Shown: positions 8,433 through 17,244 of the stretch, in pieces | Layout: each line of letters opens with the position of its first letter | How positions within the stretch are numbered: position 1 is the stretch's first letter | Assembly (NCBI GenBank): GCA_937136455.1 | Contig: CAKZOO010000113.1 | Location: forward strand, 62,001 to 126,000 | Source of the DNA: an uncultured Flavobacteriaceae bacterium | GTDB taxonomy: Bacteria; Bacteroidota; Bacteroidia; Flavobacteriales; Flavobacteriaceae | Direction: 5' to 3' | DNA length: 64,000 nt | Translations under genes and position numbers: made by a program | Notes under the pieces: generated by a model | The model's database searches: none | Seen by the model: only the letters and a program-made list of their open reading frames with translations | Told to the model about the DNA's origin: nothing

Positions 8433-9221
8433 TTATAGATTTATTTCACCTTCCATATAGGTCACTGCATGACCTGATATAAGAATGCGATCTTCTTTAA
8501 CTTCACAGTGTAATGCCCCTCCTCTTTTAGAGATTTGAAGTGCATTTAATTTCTTTTTTCCTAAGGTTTCTGCCCAAAAAGGAGCTAGAATCGTATGAGC
8601 AGATCCTGTAACAGGATCTTCGTTTACTCCACAGGCTGGTCCAAAGAATCGAGACACAAAATCAACTTCCTTACCAGGAGCTGTTGCGATGATTCCTCTT
8701 GCTTTGGTCTTCGCTAGCTCTTCAAAATTTGGTTTTAAAGCAGCAACTTGTGCCTGATTTTCAAAGACGAGCATAAAATCGGTTTCTCCCTTAATGGTCT
8801 TTTTAGGAGTAGCTCCTATGGCCTTAGAAATACTTTCATGAGGTTGAATTGGAACAATTTGCTGTGCTGGAAAATCCAACACTAATCCTAACTTCTTATC
8901 TTTTACAACAGTGAGGGGGCCTTTTTTGCGGCTTTGAAAGAGAATCTCTTTTCCCTTGTGATTGTAATATTCAAACAGCACATGTGCAGAAGCCAAAGTC
9001 GCATGACCACATAGATCTACTTCAACTTGAGGAGTAAACCAACGGATCTCGTATTCGTCGCCCATGGGGACCACAAAAGCCGTCTCTGATAAATTGTTTT
9101 CCATGGCTATCAACTGCATTTTATCTTCAGAAAGCCATTGTTCTAAAATACAAACTGCTGCAGGATTTCCTTTAAAGGTTTCCTGGCTAAAAGCATCTAC
9201 TTGATATATTTTTTGTTTCAT
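8433..9221 (-). CDS. PhzF-family isomerase/epimerase-like protein
   Basis: A 262-residue PhzF-fold protein. It has the N-terminal VDAFSQETFKGNPAAVC motif, the catalytic glutamate E46 (NLSETAFV), the RWFTPQVEVDLCGHATLA motif at about residues 60-77 and NEDPVTGSAH near residue 200. PhzF itself isomerises a phenazine precursor, but most family members have unknown substrates and phenazine genes are absent here. It sits inside the hem operon, 1 base after hemF and 4 bases before hemB, so it is cotranscribed with haem synthesis. A link to haem precursors is only inference. Confidence 0.92.
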   Translation of the reverse strand: MKQKIYQVDAFSQETFKGNPAAVCILEQWLSEDKMQLIAMENNLSETAFVVPMGDEYEIRWFTPQVEVDLCGHATLASAHVLFEYYNHKGKEILFQSRKKGPLTVVKDKKLGLVLDFPAQQIVPIQPHESISKAIGATPKKTIKGETDFMLVFENQAQVAALKPNFEELAKTKARGIIATAPGKEVDFVSRFFGPACGVNEDPVTGSAHTILAPFWAETLGKKKLNALQISKRGGALHCEVKEDRILISGHAVTYMEGEINL

Positions 9222-9222
9222 C

Positions 9223-10125
9223 TTAAATCCAATCTTTCGGGTGTTCCAACACCTCTATTAATTGAGCCTCCTTTGATCCAGGCTCTGGATGATGGTTGTA
9301 CTTCCACTGTACATGAGAAGGTAAGCTCATCAAGATACTTTCTATTCTACCATTGGTTCTCAAACCAAATAAGGTGCCCTTGTCGTGTACTAGATTAAAT
9401 TCCACATAACGACCTCTTCTAATCTCTTGCCAATCGCGTTGCTCTGGAGTATATACAAGGTCCTTTCTTTTATTGACAATAGGAACATAGGCTTCTAAAA
9501 AGCTATCCCCAACTTCGGTGACAAAATTATACCAATCCTGAGAACTAAAATCATCCTCAGGTGTTAAATAATCAAAAAATAAACCACCTATTCCCCTGGC
9601 TTCATTTCTGTGAGCATTCCAAAAATAGTCGTCACATCTCTTTTTATAAGTTGGATAAAAATCCTTAGAGTGTTTATCGCAGGCAGTTTTACATACTTGA
9701 TGAAAATGCTTTGCGTCTTCTTCAAAGAGGTAATAAGGCGTTAAATCCTGACCTCCTCCAAACCAAGACTTGGTGATGTTTCCATTGTTGTCGTAGAGCT
9801 CGAAGTATCTCCAATTAGCATGAGTAGTAGGAACCATCGGATTTTTTGGGTGAATCACTAGCGATAATCCACAGGCAAAGAAATCAGCATCTTCTACTTT
9901 AAGATAGGCCTGCATAGACTCCGGTAATTTACCGTGAACAGCAGAGATATTAACTCCTCCCTTTTCAAAAACAGAACCGTTTTCGATGACACGTGTTCTT
10001 CCTCCACCACCTTCAGGGCGTTCCCATAGGTCCTCTTGAAAGGTCGCTTTACCATCCACTGCTTCAAGGCCCGCACAAATGCGGTCTTGTAATGCTTGAA
10101 TATAACTGTAAAACTGTTCTCTCAT
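9223..10125 (-). CDS. hemF: Oxygen-dependent coproporphyrinogen III oxidase
   Basis: Converts coproporphyrinogen III to protoporphyrinogen IX using oxygen; a cytosolic enzyme. It has 300 residues, the normal HemF length. Family motifs are PMVPTTHANWRYFEL near residue 95, the histidine-rich stretch FHQVCKTACDKH near 138, NAHRNEARGIGGLFFDY near 170 and the C-terminal RRGRYVEFNLVHDKGT near 236. The start codon directly abuts the hemE stop. The oxygen-dependent enzyme points to an aerobic lifestyle. Confidence 0.97.
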   Translation of the reverse strand: MREQFYSYIQALQDRICAGLEAVDGKATFQEDLWERPEGGGGRTRVIENGSVFEKGGVNISAVHGKLPESMQAYLKVEDADFFACGLSLVIHPKNPMVPTTHANWRYFELYDNNGNITKSWFGGGQDLTPYYLFEEDAKHFHQVCKTACDKHSKDFYPTYKKRCDDYFWNAHRNEARGIGGLFFDYLTPEDDFSSQDWYNFVTEVGDSFLEAYVPIVNKRKDLVYTPEQRDWQEIRRGRYVEFNLVHDKGTLFGLRTNGRIESILMSLPSHVQWKYNHHPEPGSKEAQLIEVLEHPKDWI

Positions 10126-11157
10126 CTAGGATGCTTTATACGATTTAACGGCGTCAATAAAGGCTTTGGCATTTTCTAAAGGAATATTTGGAAGTATTCC
10201 GTGACCTAAATTGACCACATATCGGTCTTTTCCGAACTCATCGATCATTTGATGAACACGTCTGGTGATTTCAGCTGGTGGTGAAAGCAATCGAGCAGGG
10301 TCAAAATTCCCCTGAAGTGTGATTTGTCCTCCCGTTAAATAACGGGCATTCTTAGCAGAACAGGTCCAATCAACTCCTAGAGCAGAAGCTCCAGATTTAG
10401 CCATTTCAGGCAGCGCAAACCAGCATCCCTTCCCAAATGCAATGACTGGAACCAAATCCTTCAAAGCATCGATGATTTGTTGAATGTACTTCCAAGAAAA
10501 TTCAGAATAATCATCAGGTGCTAACATTCCTCCCCAGGAATCAAATATTTGAACAGCATCTACTCCAGCTTCAACCTTGGCTTTGAGATAAGCAATAGTC
10601 GTATCGGTTATCTTTTGGAGTAATGCATGAGCCGCTATAGGCTGTGAAAAACAAAAAGACTTGGCAATATCAAAATTTTTCGATCCTTGTCCTTGTACAC
10701 AGTAGCACAAAATAGTCCAAGGAGAACCTGCAAAACCAATCAGTGGAACCTCATCGTTTAAAAGTTCTTTGGTGTGTTTGATCGCCTCCATCACATATCC
10801 TAATTCCATCTGTACATCCGGAACGACAACAGCATCTACATCCTTTTGACTTCGAATTGGATTCGGCAAATAAGGTCCAAAATTAGGTTTCATTTGAACC
10901 TCAATATTCATCGCTTGAGGAATAACTAAGATGTCAGAAAACAAAATAGCAGCATCCATTCCATAGCGACGAATTGGCTGAACGGTAATTTCAGAAGCTA
11001 ATTCTGGAGTTCTGCATCTGGTGAAGAAATCGTATTTCTCTCTGATTTCCATAAACTCAGGTAAATATCTTCCAGCCTGACGCATCATCCATACTGGTGG
11101 ACGCTCTACGGTTTCTCCTTTCAGTGCTCTTAAAAATAAATCGTTCTTCAATGTCAT
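10126..11157 (-). CDS. hemE: Uroporphyrinogen decarboxylase
   Basis: Removes four carboxyl groups from uroporphyrinogen III to give coproporphyrinogen III. It has 343 residues. The signature [16 protein letters not shown] lies at 19-34, and [12 protein letters not shown] near residue 142 is the second family motif. It lies 3 bases after hemD and directly abuts hemF, so it is part of one leftward operon running hemA to hemB. Confidence 0.98.
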   Translation of the reverse strand: MTLKNDLFLRALKGETVERPPVWMMRQAGRYLPEFMEIREKYDFFTRCRTPELASEITVQPIRRYGMDAAILFSDILVIPQAMNIEVQMKPNFGPYLPNPIRSQKDVDAVVVPDVQMELGYVMEAIKHTKELLNDEVPLIGFAGSPWTILCYCVQGQGSKNFDIAKSFCFSQPIAAHALLQKITDTTIAYLKAKVEAGVDAVQIFDSWGGMLAPDDYSEFSWKYIQQIIDALKDLVPVIAFGKGCWFALPEMAKSGASALGVDWTCSAKNARYLTGGQITLQGNFDPARLLSPPAEITRRVHQMIDEFGKDRYVVNLGHGILPNIPLENAKAFIDAVKSYKAS

Positions 11158-11160
11158 TTC

Positions 11161-11829
11161 TTATTGCTTAAACTGTTTTATCGCCATGATCATATGATTG
11201 AAACTAGGCGGATAATCAGCGATTATTATATTATTATTGGTGTTGAATTCTCTAGCAGTAGTCGGCCCTATACAAACTTTTACTGCTTTTGAAATATCGT
11301 TATTTGCACTGATAGATCTCACTCCACTGGGGGAGAAAAACAAGATCAGGTCGTACTGTTTTTCGAGAATAGGTCGCGTCTCTTTAGTCGTATAAACCAC
11401 AACTTCTCGATAGGAGATAACATCTCTTTTGAACCCTTCTATCAAAGCTCGCATCGATATAGATCCTGAAAAATAGACAAATGATTGGGTGGCATCATTG
11501 TCCTTAATCATCTGTGCTAATTCTTCTGAATTATTTGCCCAATATTGAACCTTAAAGCCTGAATCAGTAGCTAGTTGAGCCGTTTTTTCTCCAACACAAT
11601 AAGCTCTGACCCCTTTAGAGAGCAACTCTGTGCTCAAAGAGTGCTTTAAAAATGATTTGATGGCATTTTGTGAGGTAAAAATGGCATTCTCAAGGTCTTT
11701 AGGCATCTTAAAATCAATGAGTTCAACTGAAATTGATGCCAACTGATCAACTACAAATCCCAAATTTTCTAATGCTACTTGTTCTTCCGATGAAAGGAAG
11801 CGGGTAGAAAGTAGTTTTAAGGCACTCAT
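11161..11829 (-). CDS. hemD: Uroporphyrinogen-III synthase
   Basis: Closes and rearranges hydroxymethylbilane into uroporphyrinogen III. It has 222 residues. HemD proteins diverge strongly; recognisable parts are IFTSQNAIKSFL near residue 50, YCVGEKTAQLA near 82, and FFSPSGVRSI near 168 followed by VCIGPTTARE. The assignment rests on these and on the position between hemC and hemE. The ATG overlaps the hemC stop by 4 bases (ATGA). Confidence 0.93.
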   Translation of the reverse strand: MSALKLLSTRFLSSEEQVALENLGFVVDQLASISVELIDFKMPKDLENAIFTSQNAIKSFLKHSLSTELLSKGVRAYCVGEKTAQLATDSGFKVQYWANNSEELAQMIKDNDATQSFVYFSGSISMRALIEGFKRDVISYREVVVYTTKETRPILEKQYDLILFFSPSGVRSISANNDISKAVKVCIGPTTAREFNTNNNIIIADYPPSFNHMIMAIKQFKQ

Positions 11830-12737
11830 GAGTTGCTCTTTTTGATTTTATCCATCAACTGATCTGCTCCATTAGCTAGTAAATCAATTGCAGCTTTTCT
11901 GCCCAAATCATAAGTAGCACTTAAGGGCATCTGGTCTTCAATGACAAATTTTGAACTTCCATCAGTATCGTAAACACAGCCTTTGAGGTATAATGTATCA
12001 TTTTCAATATGAGCTATAGCTCCAATGGGTGCTGTACAACCTCCTTCCAAAGTTCTTAAAAAGTTACGTTCAACAGTCGTACAACGATCTGTGCGATCGT
12101 CGTTTAATGCCTTAAGGGCTTTTACAACAGTCTTATTCGATTCATGTCCGAGAACCACAATAGCTCCTTGAGCTGGAGCAGGCACCATCCAATCCAATTC
12201 TAGAGTACTTTCTGGTATCAGATTTAAACGCTCTAAACCAGCCTTTGCAAAAATGGCTCCATCCCATTTATTGTCTTCCAACTTCTGGAGTCTAGTCTGC
12301 ACATTACCTCTAATATCAACAATGGTGTGAGTAGGGTATTTAGCAAGCCACTGTGCCTTTCTTCTAAGGCTACTGGTAGCAATGGTTAAATTTTCTTGGC
12401 TTAAATCAATTCCTTTGTGAACTAGTACATCATTAGTTTGTCCTCGTTCCAAAACAGCTAACTTCACAAGTCCCTTAGCAAATTGAGTCGGAACATCTTT
12501 CATGGAATGAACCGCGATATCGATGCGATTTTCAATGAGAGCAATATCTAAAGTCTTGGTGAAAACTCCTGTGATTCCCAGCTCGTACAAGGGGCGATCT
12601 AATTTGAGATCTCCCTGCGACTCAATGGGAACTAATTCACACTGATGACCCAATTCCTCTAATAAGTATTTAACTTTATGGGCTTGCCAAAGTGCTAGTT
12701 CACTTTTGCGAGTCCCGATACGAATTGGTTTAGTCAT
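11826..12737 (-). CDS. hemC: Hydroxymethylbilane synthase (porphobilinogen deaminase)
   Basis: Polymerises four porphobilinogens into the linear tetrapyrrole hydroxymethylbilane. It has 303 residues. The cysteine that carries the dipyrromethane cofactor is C234 in GGCTAPIGA. Other motifs are RIGTRKSELALWQA at 6-19 and HSMKDVPT near 77-84, whose aspartate is catalytic. It overlaps hemA upstream by 8 bases and hemD downstream by 4, which suggests translational coupling. Confidence 0.98.
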   Translation of the reverse strand: MTKPIRIGTRKSELALWQAHKVKYLLEELGHQCELVPIESQGDLKLDRPLYELGITGVFTKTLDIALIENRIDIAVHSMKDVPTQFAKGLVKLAVLERGQTNDVLVHKGIDLSQENLTIATSSLRRKAQWLAKYPTHTIVDIRGNVQTRLQKLEDNKWDGAIFAKAGLERLNLIPESTLELDWMVPAPAQGAIVVLGHESNKTVVKALKALNDDRTDRCTTVERNFLRTLEGGCTAPIGAIAHIENDTLYLKGCVYDTDGSSKFVIEDQMPLSATYDLGRKAAIDLLANGADQLMDKIKKSNS

Positions 12738-13989
12738 GAGATGTTTGCTTAAGTTGAAACACCTTGGATATCACCTCGAGAGATTGTGTCGGATTGGTAT
12801 CCGAATCTTTAAAGTGCTCCGCAAAATGCTTGGTGATTTTTTGAATGATGCGATCTGAAACTTCTTTAGCATCCTCTACACTAGAACCATTGTTCTTTTT
12901 GAAATGGAAATCTAATTCCTCTTCCTGCATCAGGATTAATTTATCCTTCAAGGCTTTAATGACTGGAGCATATCTTCTGGTCTCTAACCATTGATTGAAC
13001 TCCGCTTTTACTTCTTCAATAATTGCTTCTGCTTGAGGTAATTGTTTTTTTCGATCACTTAATGTCTGATTCGTGATTTGAGAAAGTTCATCTAAATGCA
13101 CCAAACTCACGCCTTCGCATTCGATGACATTTTCATCGACGTTTCTCGGTATGGATAAGTCTAAAATTAAAAGTGGTTTCTTGTTAAATATCAAGGCTTT
13201 CGATACTGTTGGGCGGTTGGCTCCTGTTGCGACAATCAACACATCGGTTTTTCTAATTTCAGCCGCTAAATCGCCATAGTCCTTCACGACAAGGTCAAAT
13301 TTTCCGGCGATCTTTTCGGCCTTATCTTTGGTTCTATTGATCAGGGTGATGTGTGAATTATCCGTGTGCTTTATAAGATTTTCACAAGTGTTTCTTCCTA
13401 TTTTACCCGTTCCAAAAAGCAAAAGATTCTTGTTAGAAATATCTTCAACATTATTGAGAATGTATTGAACCGAGGCAAAAGAAACAGATGTAGCCCCTGT
13501 AGAAATTTCAGTCTCAGTCTTTATGCGTTTACTCGCTTGAATTACTGAATTGCAGAGTCGCTCTAAAAAAGGATTCGACAAGTCGTTTTTTTTCGATTGA
13601 GCAAAAGCCGTTTTGAGTTGAGCAATAATTTCAAAATCACCTAAAATTTGAGAATCCAGTCCAGTTCCTACTCTAAAAAGATGTGAAATGGCTTCTTGGT
13701 TTTTATAAACATAAGCGACATCTCTAAACTCTTCTACTGTTCCATTCGAATGAGAACAGAGCATGTTGATGAGTTGAAAAGGGTGTTCTGCAAAGCCAAA
13801 CAATTCAGTTCTATTACAGGTAGAGATGACCAGTAAACCATCTGTGTGCATTTTCTTAGCATCAGCCAACAAATCTACAACCTGGTCTTGATTCAAACTG
13901 AATTTACCCCTTATGGTCGCATCAGCCTTATTGTAATTGAGGCCAATGCAATAAAAACTTTGATATTTTGAAATGTGATACTTTTTCAT
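12730..13989 (-). CDS. hemA: Glutamyl-tRNA reductase
   Basis: Reduces glutamyl-tRNA(Glu) to glutamate-1-semialdehyde with NADPH, the regulated first step of haem synthesis in bacteria that use the C5 pathway. It has 419 residues. The catalytic cysteine is C58 in STCNRTELFG. An NADPH-binding Rossmann motif (LLFGTGKIGRNTCENL) is near residue 189, and a C-terminal dimerisation helix follows. It is the first gene of the hem operon and is divergent from an AraC-family gene, with a palindrome in the shared upstream region. The partner enzyme HemL is not in the window, but gltX is, about 48 kb away. Confidence 0.97.
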   Translation of the reverse strand: MKKYHISKYQSFYCIGLNYNKADATIRGKFSLNQDQVVDLLADAKKMHTDGLLVISTCNRTELFGFAEHPFQLINMLCSHSNGTVEEFRDVAYVYKNQEAISHLFRVGTGLDSQILGDFEIIAQLKTAFAQSKKNDLSNPFLERLCNSVIQASKRIKTETEISTGATSVSFASVQYILNNVEDISNKNLLLFGTGKIGRNTCENLIKHTDNSHITLINRTKDKAEKIAGKFDLVVKDYGDLAAEIRKTDVLIVATGANRPTVSKALIFNKKPLLILDLSIPRNVDENVIECEGVSLVHLDELSQITNQTLSDRKKQLPQAEAIIEEVKAEFNQWLETRRYAPVIKALKDKLILMQEEELDFHFKKNNGSSVEDAKEVSDRIIQKITKHFAEHFKDSDTNPTQSLEVISKVFQLKQTSHD

Positions 13990-14003
13990 ATCTAGACAAG
14001 GGG

Positions 14004-14011
14004 CAAATTTA
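14004..14011 (-). promoter_or_regulatory. Candidate hemA promoter -7 element
   Basis: The minus strand reads TAAATTTG, a full match to TAnnTTTG, 14 bases before the hemA ATG. No good -33 TTTG is visible at the usual spacing, so an activator may be needed. The 16-bp palindrome at 14038-14053 lies just upstream of where -33 would be. Confidence 0.45.
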
Positions 14012-14031
14012 AAACCCTTTAGAGAACATAA

Positions 14032-14062
14032 ATAACGCTAAAAGTACTTTTAGTGTCGTTAT
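14032..14062. promoter_or_regulatory. Palindrome in the hemA / araC divergent region
   Basis: CTAAAAGTACTTTTAG (14038-14053) is a perfect 16-bp palindrome. It is extended by ATAACG on the left and CGTTAT on the right, with 3 extra bases on the right side. It sits about 49 bases upstream of the hemA start, between two divergent genes, where a dimeric regulator of both could bind. The adjacent AraC-family protein is the obvious candidate, although AraC sites are often direct repeats. Confidence 0.6.
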
Positions 14063-14183
14063 GAGATATAATTGGTCTTTTTGGCGATATTTTCTTGAAA
14101 ATTATTAATTTTACTAGGCTTTCAAAAGAGTTCTTAAAGACATAATATCAAGGCAATTAATTGAATTTTAAAATTCTAGTCTT

Positions 14184-15083
14184 ATGGATGACAAAAATAA
14201 CGCCCAAGGTTCAGTAGAAAAAACAGTCATTGACAAGGAGGTTTACCTGTTGAAATTTTCGAATAATTCAACTGAAAATCAACAGTTTAATCATGAAATT
14301 GACAAAAGCTATATTCAGTTTCATTTCTGTTTAAAAGGTTCTGCCGTTTTTCAGTTTAACGGTGGCAGTTATCAACTCGCTACAACGGAAGAAAACTCAA
14401 CTCTTTTGTACAACACCCAACAGGATTTACCATTAGATCTGATTGTACACCCTTCTTCCTGGTTAATTTCTCTTGTGATGAGTCTCACAAGATTTCATTC
14501 GTTGTTTTCTTCTGAAGCCAATCAAATACACTTTTTGAGAACCGACAATAAAAAGTACTACAATCAAGAACCTATTAGTCCAGCCATTGCAGTCCTTTTA
14601 AGTCAACTCTACTATTACAAAAATGGCGGAAGTATCAATGACCTCTATGCCAAGGCAAAAGTTTACGAACTGATGGCTCTTTATTTTAGTACAAATGAGG
14701 ATTCTCAACTCGCTCAATGTCCCTTTTTAGCAGATGAAGAAAATGTCAAAAAGATTCGATTGGCTAAGGCGATCGTTATCGATCGAATGGCGGAGCCTCC
14801 TTCCTTAGAAGAACTCGCTTCAGAAATTGATTTGAGTTTAAAAAAACTCAAAGAAGGATTTAAGCAAATCTATGGCGATACCGTATTTGGCTTCTTATTC
14901 GACTATAAAATGGAATTCGCCAGAAAACTTTTAGGTGAAGGAGAGTTAAATGTGAACGAAGTAGGACTTCGAATCGGTTACTCCACTGCAAGTCATTTCA
15001 TCGCTGCCTTCAAGAAGAAGTTCGGTACCACTCCAAAAAAATATGTACTTTCACAACATTCAAACAAACACTTTGCCCAATGA
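14184..15083 (+). CDS. AraC-family transcriptional regulator
   Basis: A 299-residue regulator. The N-terminal part (about 1-160) looks like a cupin-type sensing domain (IQFHFCLKGSAVFQFNGGSY near 46-65). The C-terminal part (about 190-295) holds two helix-turn-helix motifs, PSLEELASEIDLSLKKLKEG and VNEVGLRIGYSTASHFIAAF, the second being the AraC signature. The layout resembles PchR/YbtA-type regulators. It is divergent from hemA and overlaps the following thuA-like gene by 4 bases (ATGA). It may regulate haem synthesis, the ThuA gene or both; the ligand is unknown. Confidence 0.93.
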   Translation: MDDKNNAQGSVEKTVIDKEVYLLKFSNNSTENQQFNHEIDKSYIQFHFCLKGSAVFQFNGGSYQLATTEENSTLLYNTQQDLPLDLIVHPSSWLISLVMSLTRFHSLFSSEANQIHFLRTDNKKYYNQEPISPAIAVLLSQLYYYKNGGSINDLYAKAKVYELMALYFSTNEDSQLAQCPFLADEENVKKIRLAKAIVIDRMAEPPSLEELASEIDLSLKKLKEGFKQIYGDTVFGFLFDYKMEFARKLLGEGELNVNEVGLRIGYSTASHFIAAFKKKFGTTPKKYVLSQHSNKHFAQ

Positions 15084-15826
15084 TTACTAAAAAATTACTT
15101 CTGTCGTTACTCCTTCTTTCATTTGTAACCACAACTTTTTCCCAAGGATTTTACAAAGAACGCACACATAAGGTGCTGGTGTTTACCAAGACCATGGGTT
15201 GGAGACATCAATCCATCGAATCAGGAGTTCATGCCTTGCGTCAATTAGGGAAAAAAGGAGACTTTAATCTAGTGCAAACTGAGGATGCCCTTGTGTTTCA
15301 ACTAGATAATTTAAAGCAATATGACTTAGTAATTTTTTTAAGCACTACTCAAGATGTTCTCAACAGCGAACAAGAAAAAGCATTTGAAGCATACATTGGA
15401 CAAGGTGGGGCCTATATGGGAATTCACGCTGCTTGTGATACTGAATACAGCTGGCCTTGGTACGGCAAATTAGCAGGAGCTTACTTTAATGGGCACCCTA
15501 ATAATCCAAATGTACGAGAAGCGACTATTCAAGTAGTTGATAATAAACATGCTTCTACCAAACACTTATCTCAAGACTGGGTTCGAACTGATGAGTGGTA
15601 TAATTACAAAGACTTAAACCCAACTATTCAGGTGGTTTTAAACCTCGATGAGAACACCTACGAAGGAGGAACAAATGGTGCCAGTCATCCGATCGCTTGG
15701 TATCACGAATTTGAAGGAGGAAGATCTTTTTATACCGGAGGTGGTCATACGATAGAATCCTTTAGTGAACCAGCGTTTTTGGAACACCTATTAGGAGGAA
15801 TTAATTACTGTTTAAAGAAGGATTAA
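15080..15826 (+). CDS. Exported ThuA-like domain protein
   Basis: A 248-residue ThuA-family protein with a glutamine-amidotransferase-like fold. Residues 1-21 are a signal peptide (ends TTFSQG). Family motifs are VLVFTKTMGWRHQSIESG near 33-50, YIGQGGAYMGIHAACDTEYSWPW in the middle and the C-terminal YTGGGHTIESFSEP. Proteins of this type are linked to sugar metabolism (trehalose utilisation), and in Bacteroidetes they are usually secreted. It overlaps the AraC gene by 4 bases. The stop shares bases with the convergent oxygenase gene. Confidence 0.9.
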   Translation: MITKKLLLSLLLLSFVTTTFSQGFYKERTHKVLVFTKTMGWRHQSIESGVHALRQLGKKGDFNLVQTEDALVFQLDNLKQYDLVIFLSTTQDVLNSEQEKAFEAYIGQGGAYMGIHAACDTEYSWPWYGKLAGAYFNGHPNNPNVREATIQVVDNKHASTKHLSQDWVRTDEWYNYKDLNPTIQVVLNLDENTYEGGTNGASHPIAWYHEFEGGRSFYTGGGHTIESFSEPAFLEHLLGGINYCLKKD

Positions 15827-16452
15827 ATTCCGAGTACCCCTATCGTAGAAGGTTGTTTTAACAGCCATCCTGTAAGAGATTTCCGTTCTCTATTTGATGG
15901 TAGTACTTCGTGCAAAACAAGATCAGATCTGAACAATACGGCTCTGTTGAGGATAGGTTCAACCTTTATATTGGGTGAAGAATGAATTAACAATTCTCCT
16001 CCGTGATCATCCTTCCAGTTTTCATTTAAATAGATGATCAAACTAATCATACGATTCGATCTTGAATCAAATTGATCCAAGTGTGCCTTGTAAAAACCTC
16101 CCTTGGAATAAGAAGCTAAATGAAATTCATATCCGCTTAAACTTAGGTATAGCTGCTGAGCAAATTGTTGCATTAGTTCTTCTACCAAACCAAAAAAATC
16201 ATTGAGTTCAACATCTCTTTTACGATCAATCCAAAAGGTCTTATCGGTTCGAATACTCGCTACCCTTTGCTTGTCCACTGCTGGCCCAATTTTGGCAAGA
16301 TTAAAAGAATCCAATTCCTTTTTTTGATTGAAATAATCCAAAACCGTTTCTAGAAGATTAGCAGGTAAAAACTCATCGATAATTACAAAATTATCATCTG
16401 CGAGCTGAGTCAACCATTGACCCCATTGCTCATTGCTATACTGGGATGTCAT
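15823..16452 (-). CDS. 2-oxoglutarate/Fe(II)-dependent oxygenase (prolyl 4-hydroxylase-like)
   Basis: A 209-residue double-stranded beta-helix dioxygenase. The iron ligands appear as H124 and D126 (KAHLDQFD) and H181 (LHEVLPS), with R190 before KSLTGW for 2-oxoglutarate binding. This matches the prolyl 4-hydroxylase/PKHD class. I chose the ATG at 16452; the longer frame would need a TTG at 16473. The substrate is unknown; bacterial members hydroxylate proteins such as elongation factor Tu or small molecules. It is divergent from sdhC and uses 2-oxoglutarate to give succinate, although that link to succinate dehydrogenase may be chance. Confidence 0.88.
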   Translation of the reverse strand: MTSQYSNEQWGQWLTQLADDNFVIIDEFLPANLLETVLDYFNQKKELDSFNLAKIGPAVDKQRVASIRTDKTFWIDRKRDVELNDFFGLVEELMQQFAQQLYLSLSGYEFHLASYSKGGFYKAHLDQFDSRSNRMISLIIYLNENWKDDHGGELLIHSSPNIKVEPILNRAVLFRSDLVLHEVLPSNRERKSLTGWLLKQPSTIGVLGI

Positions 16453-16520
16453 TTTTTTTACAAAAGCGATCAAATGTAGTTTATTTTTATAAAATTTAAG
16501 AAAAATAACAAGTCTAGAAT

Positions 16521-16551
16521 TTTGGCAAGTGGTGTTTGTAGTTTAATTTTG
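16521..16551 (+). promoter_or_regulatory. sdhCAB promoter
   Basis: TTTG at 16521-16524 and TAATTTTG at 16544-16551 are separated by 19 bases, an ideal Bacteroidetes sigma-factor promoter (-33 TTTG, -7 TAnnTTTG). The predicted start of transcription is about 12 bases before the sdhC ATG at 16571. Confidence 0.75.
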
Positions 16552-16570
16552 TAAGTAAAATTTTAAACAA

Positions 16571-17242
16571 ATGAGCAATTCTGTTCCTTCTTCTATCGGA
16601 AGAAAAATAATCATGGCCTTGTCAGGGCTATTTTTAGTCTCTTTTCTAGGACTGCATTTTGTAATCAATTTCTTATCGGTAATCGCACCAGACTTATTTA
16701 ATGAGGCCTCACATTTTATGGGCTACAATAAATTGGTACAGTACGTATTACAGCCTGTATTAGTGGCGGGGGTGATCATTCACTTTTTGATGGGATTTGT
16801 CCTTGAAATCGAAAACAAAAAAGCACGTGGACCTGTTGGATACGCTAAGTACAACGGAGGTGCTAACGCTTCGTGGATGTCTCGTAATATGATTCTGTCT
16901 GGAGCGGTAATTTTAGCGTTTTTAGTACTTCATATGTACGACTTTTGGTACCATGAAATGGTTTACAAATACATTGAAGTAGCCCCAGAAGATCCTACGC
17001 GTTACCTCCCTGAAACGGTTCACAAATTTGAATCGATCACTAGAACTGGAATCTATGGGGTATCCTTTATTCTTTTGATGCTTCACTTATTACACGGGTT
17101 TAAATCTTCCTTCCAATCTATGGGGTGGAATAACAAATACAGCAGAGCTTTAGAAGGTTTTGCAAAAATTTACGCAATTGTAATTCCACTAGGATTTATC
17201 TTCATTGCTTTCTATCATCACTTTAATCAATTATCGCACTAA
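16571..17242 (+). CDS. sdhC: Succinate dehydrogenase cytochrome b subunit
   Basis: The membrane anchor of complex II (223 residues). It has five likely membrane helices and histidines inside them (LHFVINFL near 28, VIIHFLMG near 63, [10 protein letters not shown] near 113, LMLHLLHGF near 170, FYHHFNQL at the C-terminus) suited to bind two haem b groups. This is the single-subunit, five-helix, di-haem type found in Bacteroidetes, so no separate sdhD is expected. It lies 2 bases before sdhA. Electrons go to menaquinone in this group. Confidence 0.95.
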   Translation: MSNSVPSSIGRKIIMALSGLFLVSFLGLHFVINFLSVIAPDLFNEASHFMGYNKLVQYVLQPVLVAGVIIHFLMGFVLEIENKKARGPVGYAKYNGGANASWMSRNMILSGAVILAFLVLHMYDFWYHEMVYKYIEVAPEDPTRYLPETVHKFESITRTGIYGVSFILLMLHLLHGFKSSFQSMGWNNKYSRALEGFAKIYAIVIPLGFIFIAFYHHFNQLSH

Positions 17243-17244
17243 TT

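Noticed and set aside
9855..9875. TAATCCACA in hemF as a DnaA box
   Set aside because: Single 8-of-9 match inside coding sequence, without a neighbour box.
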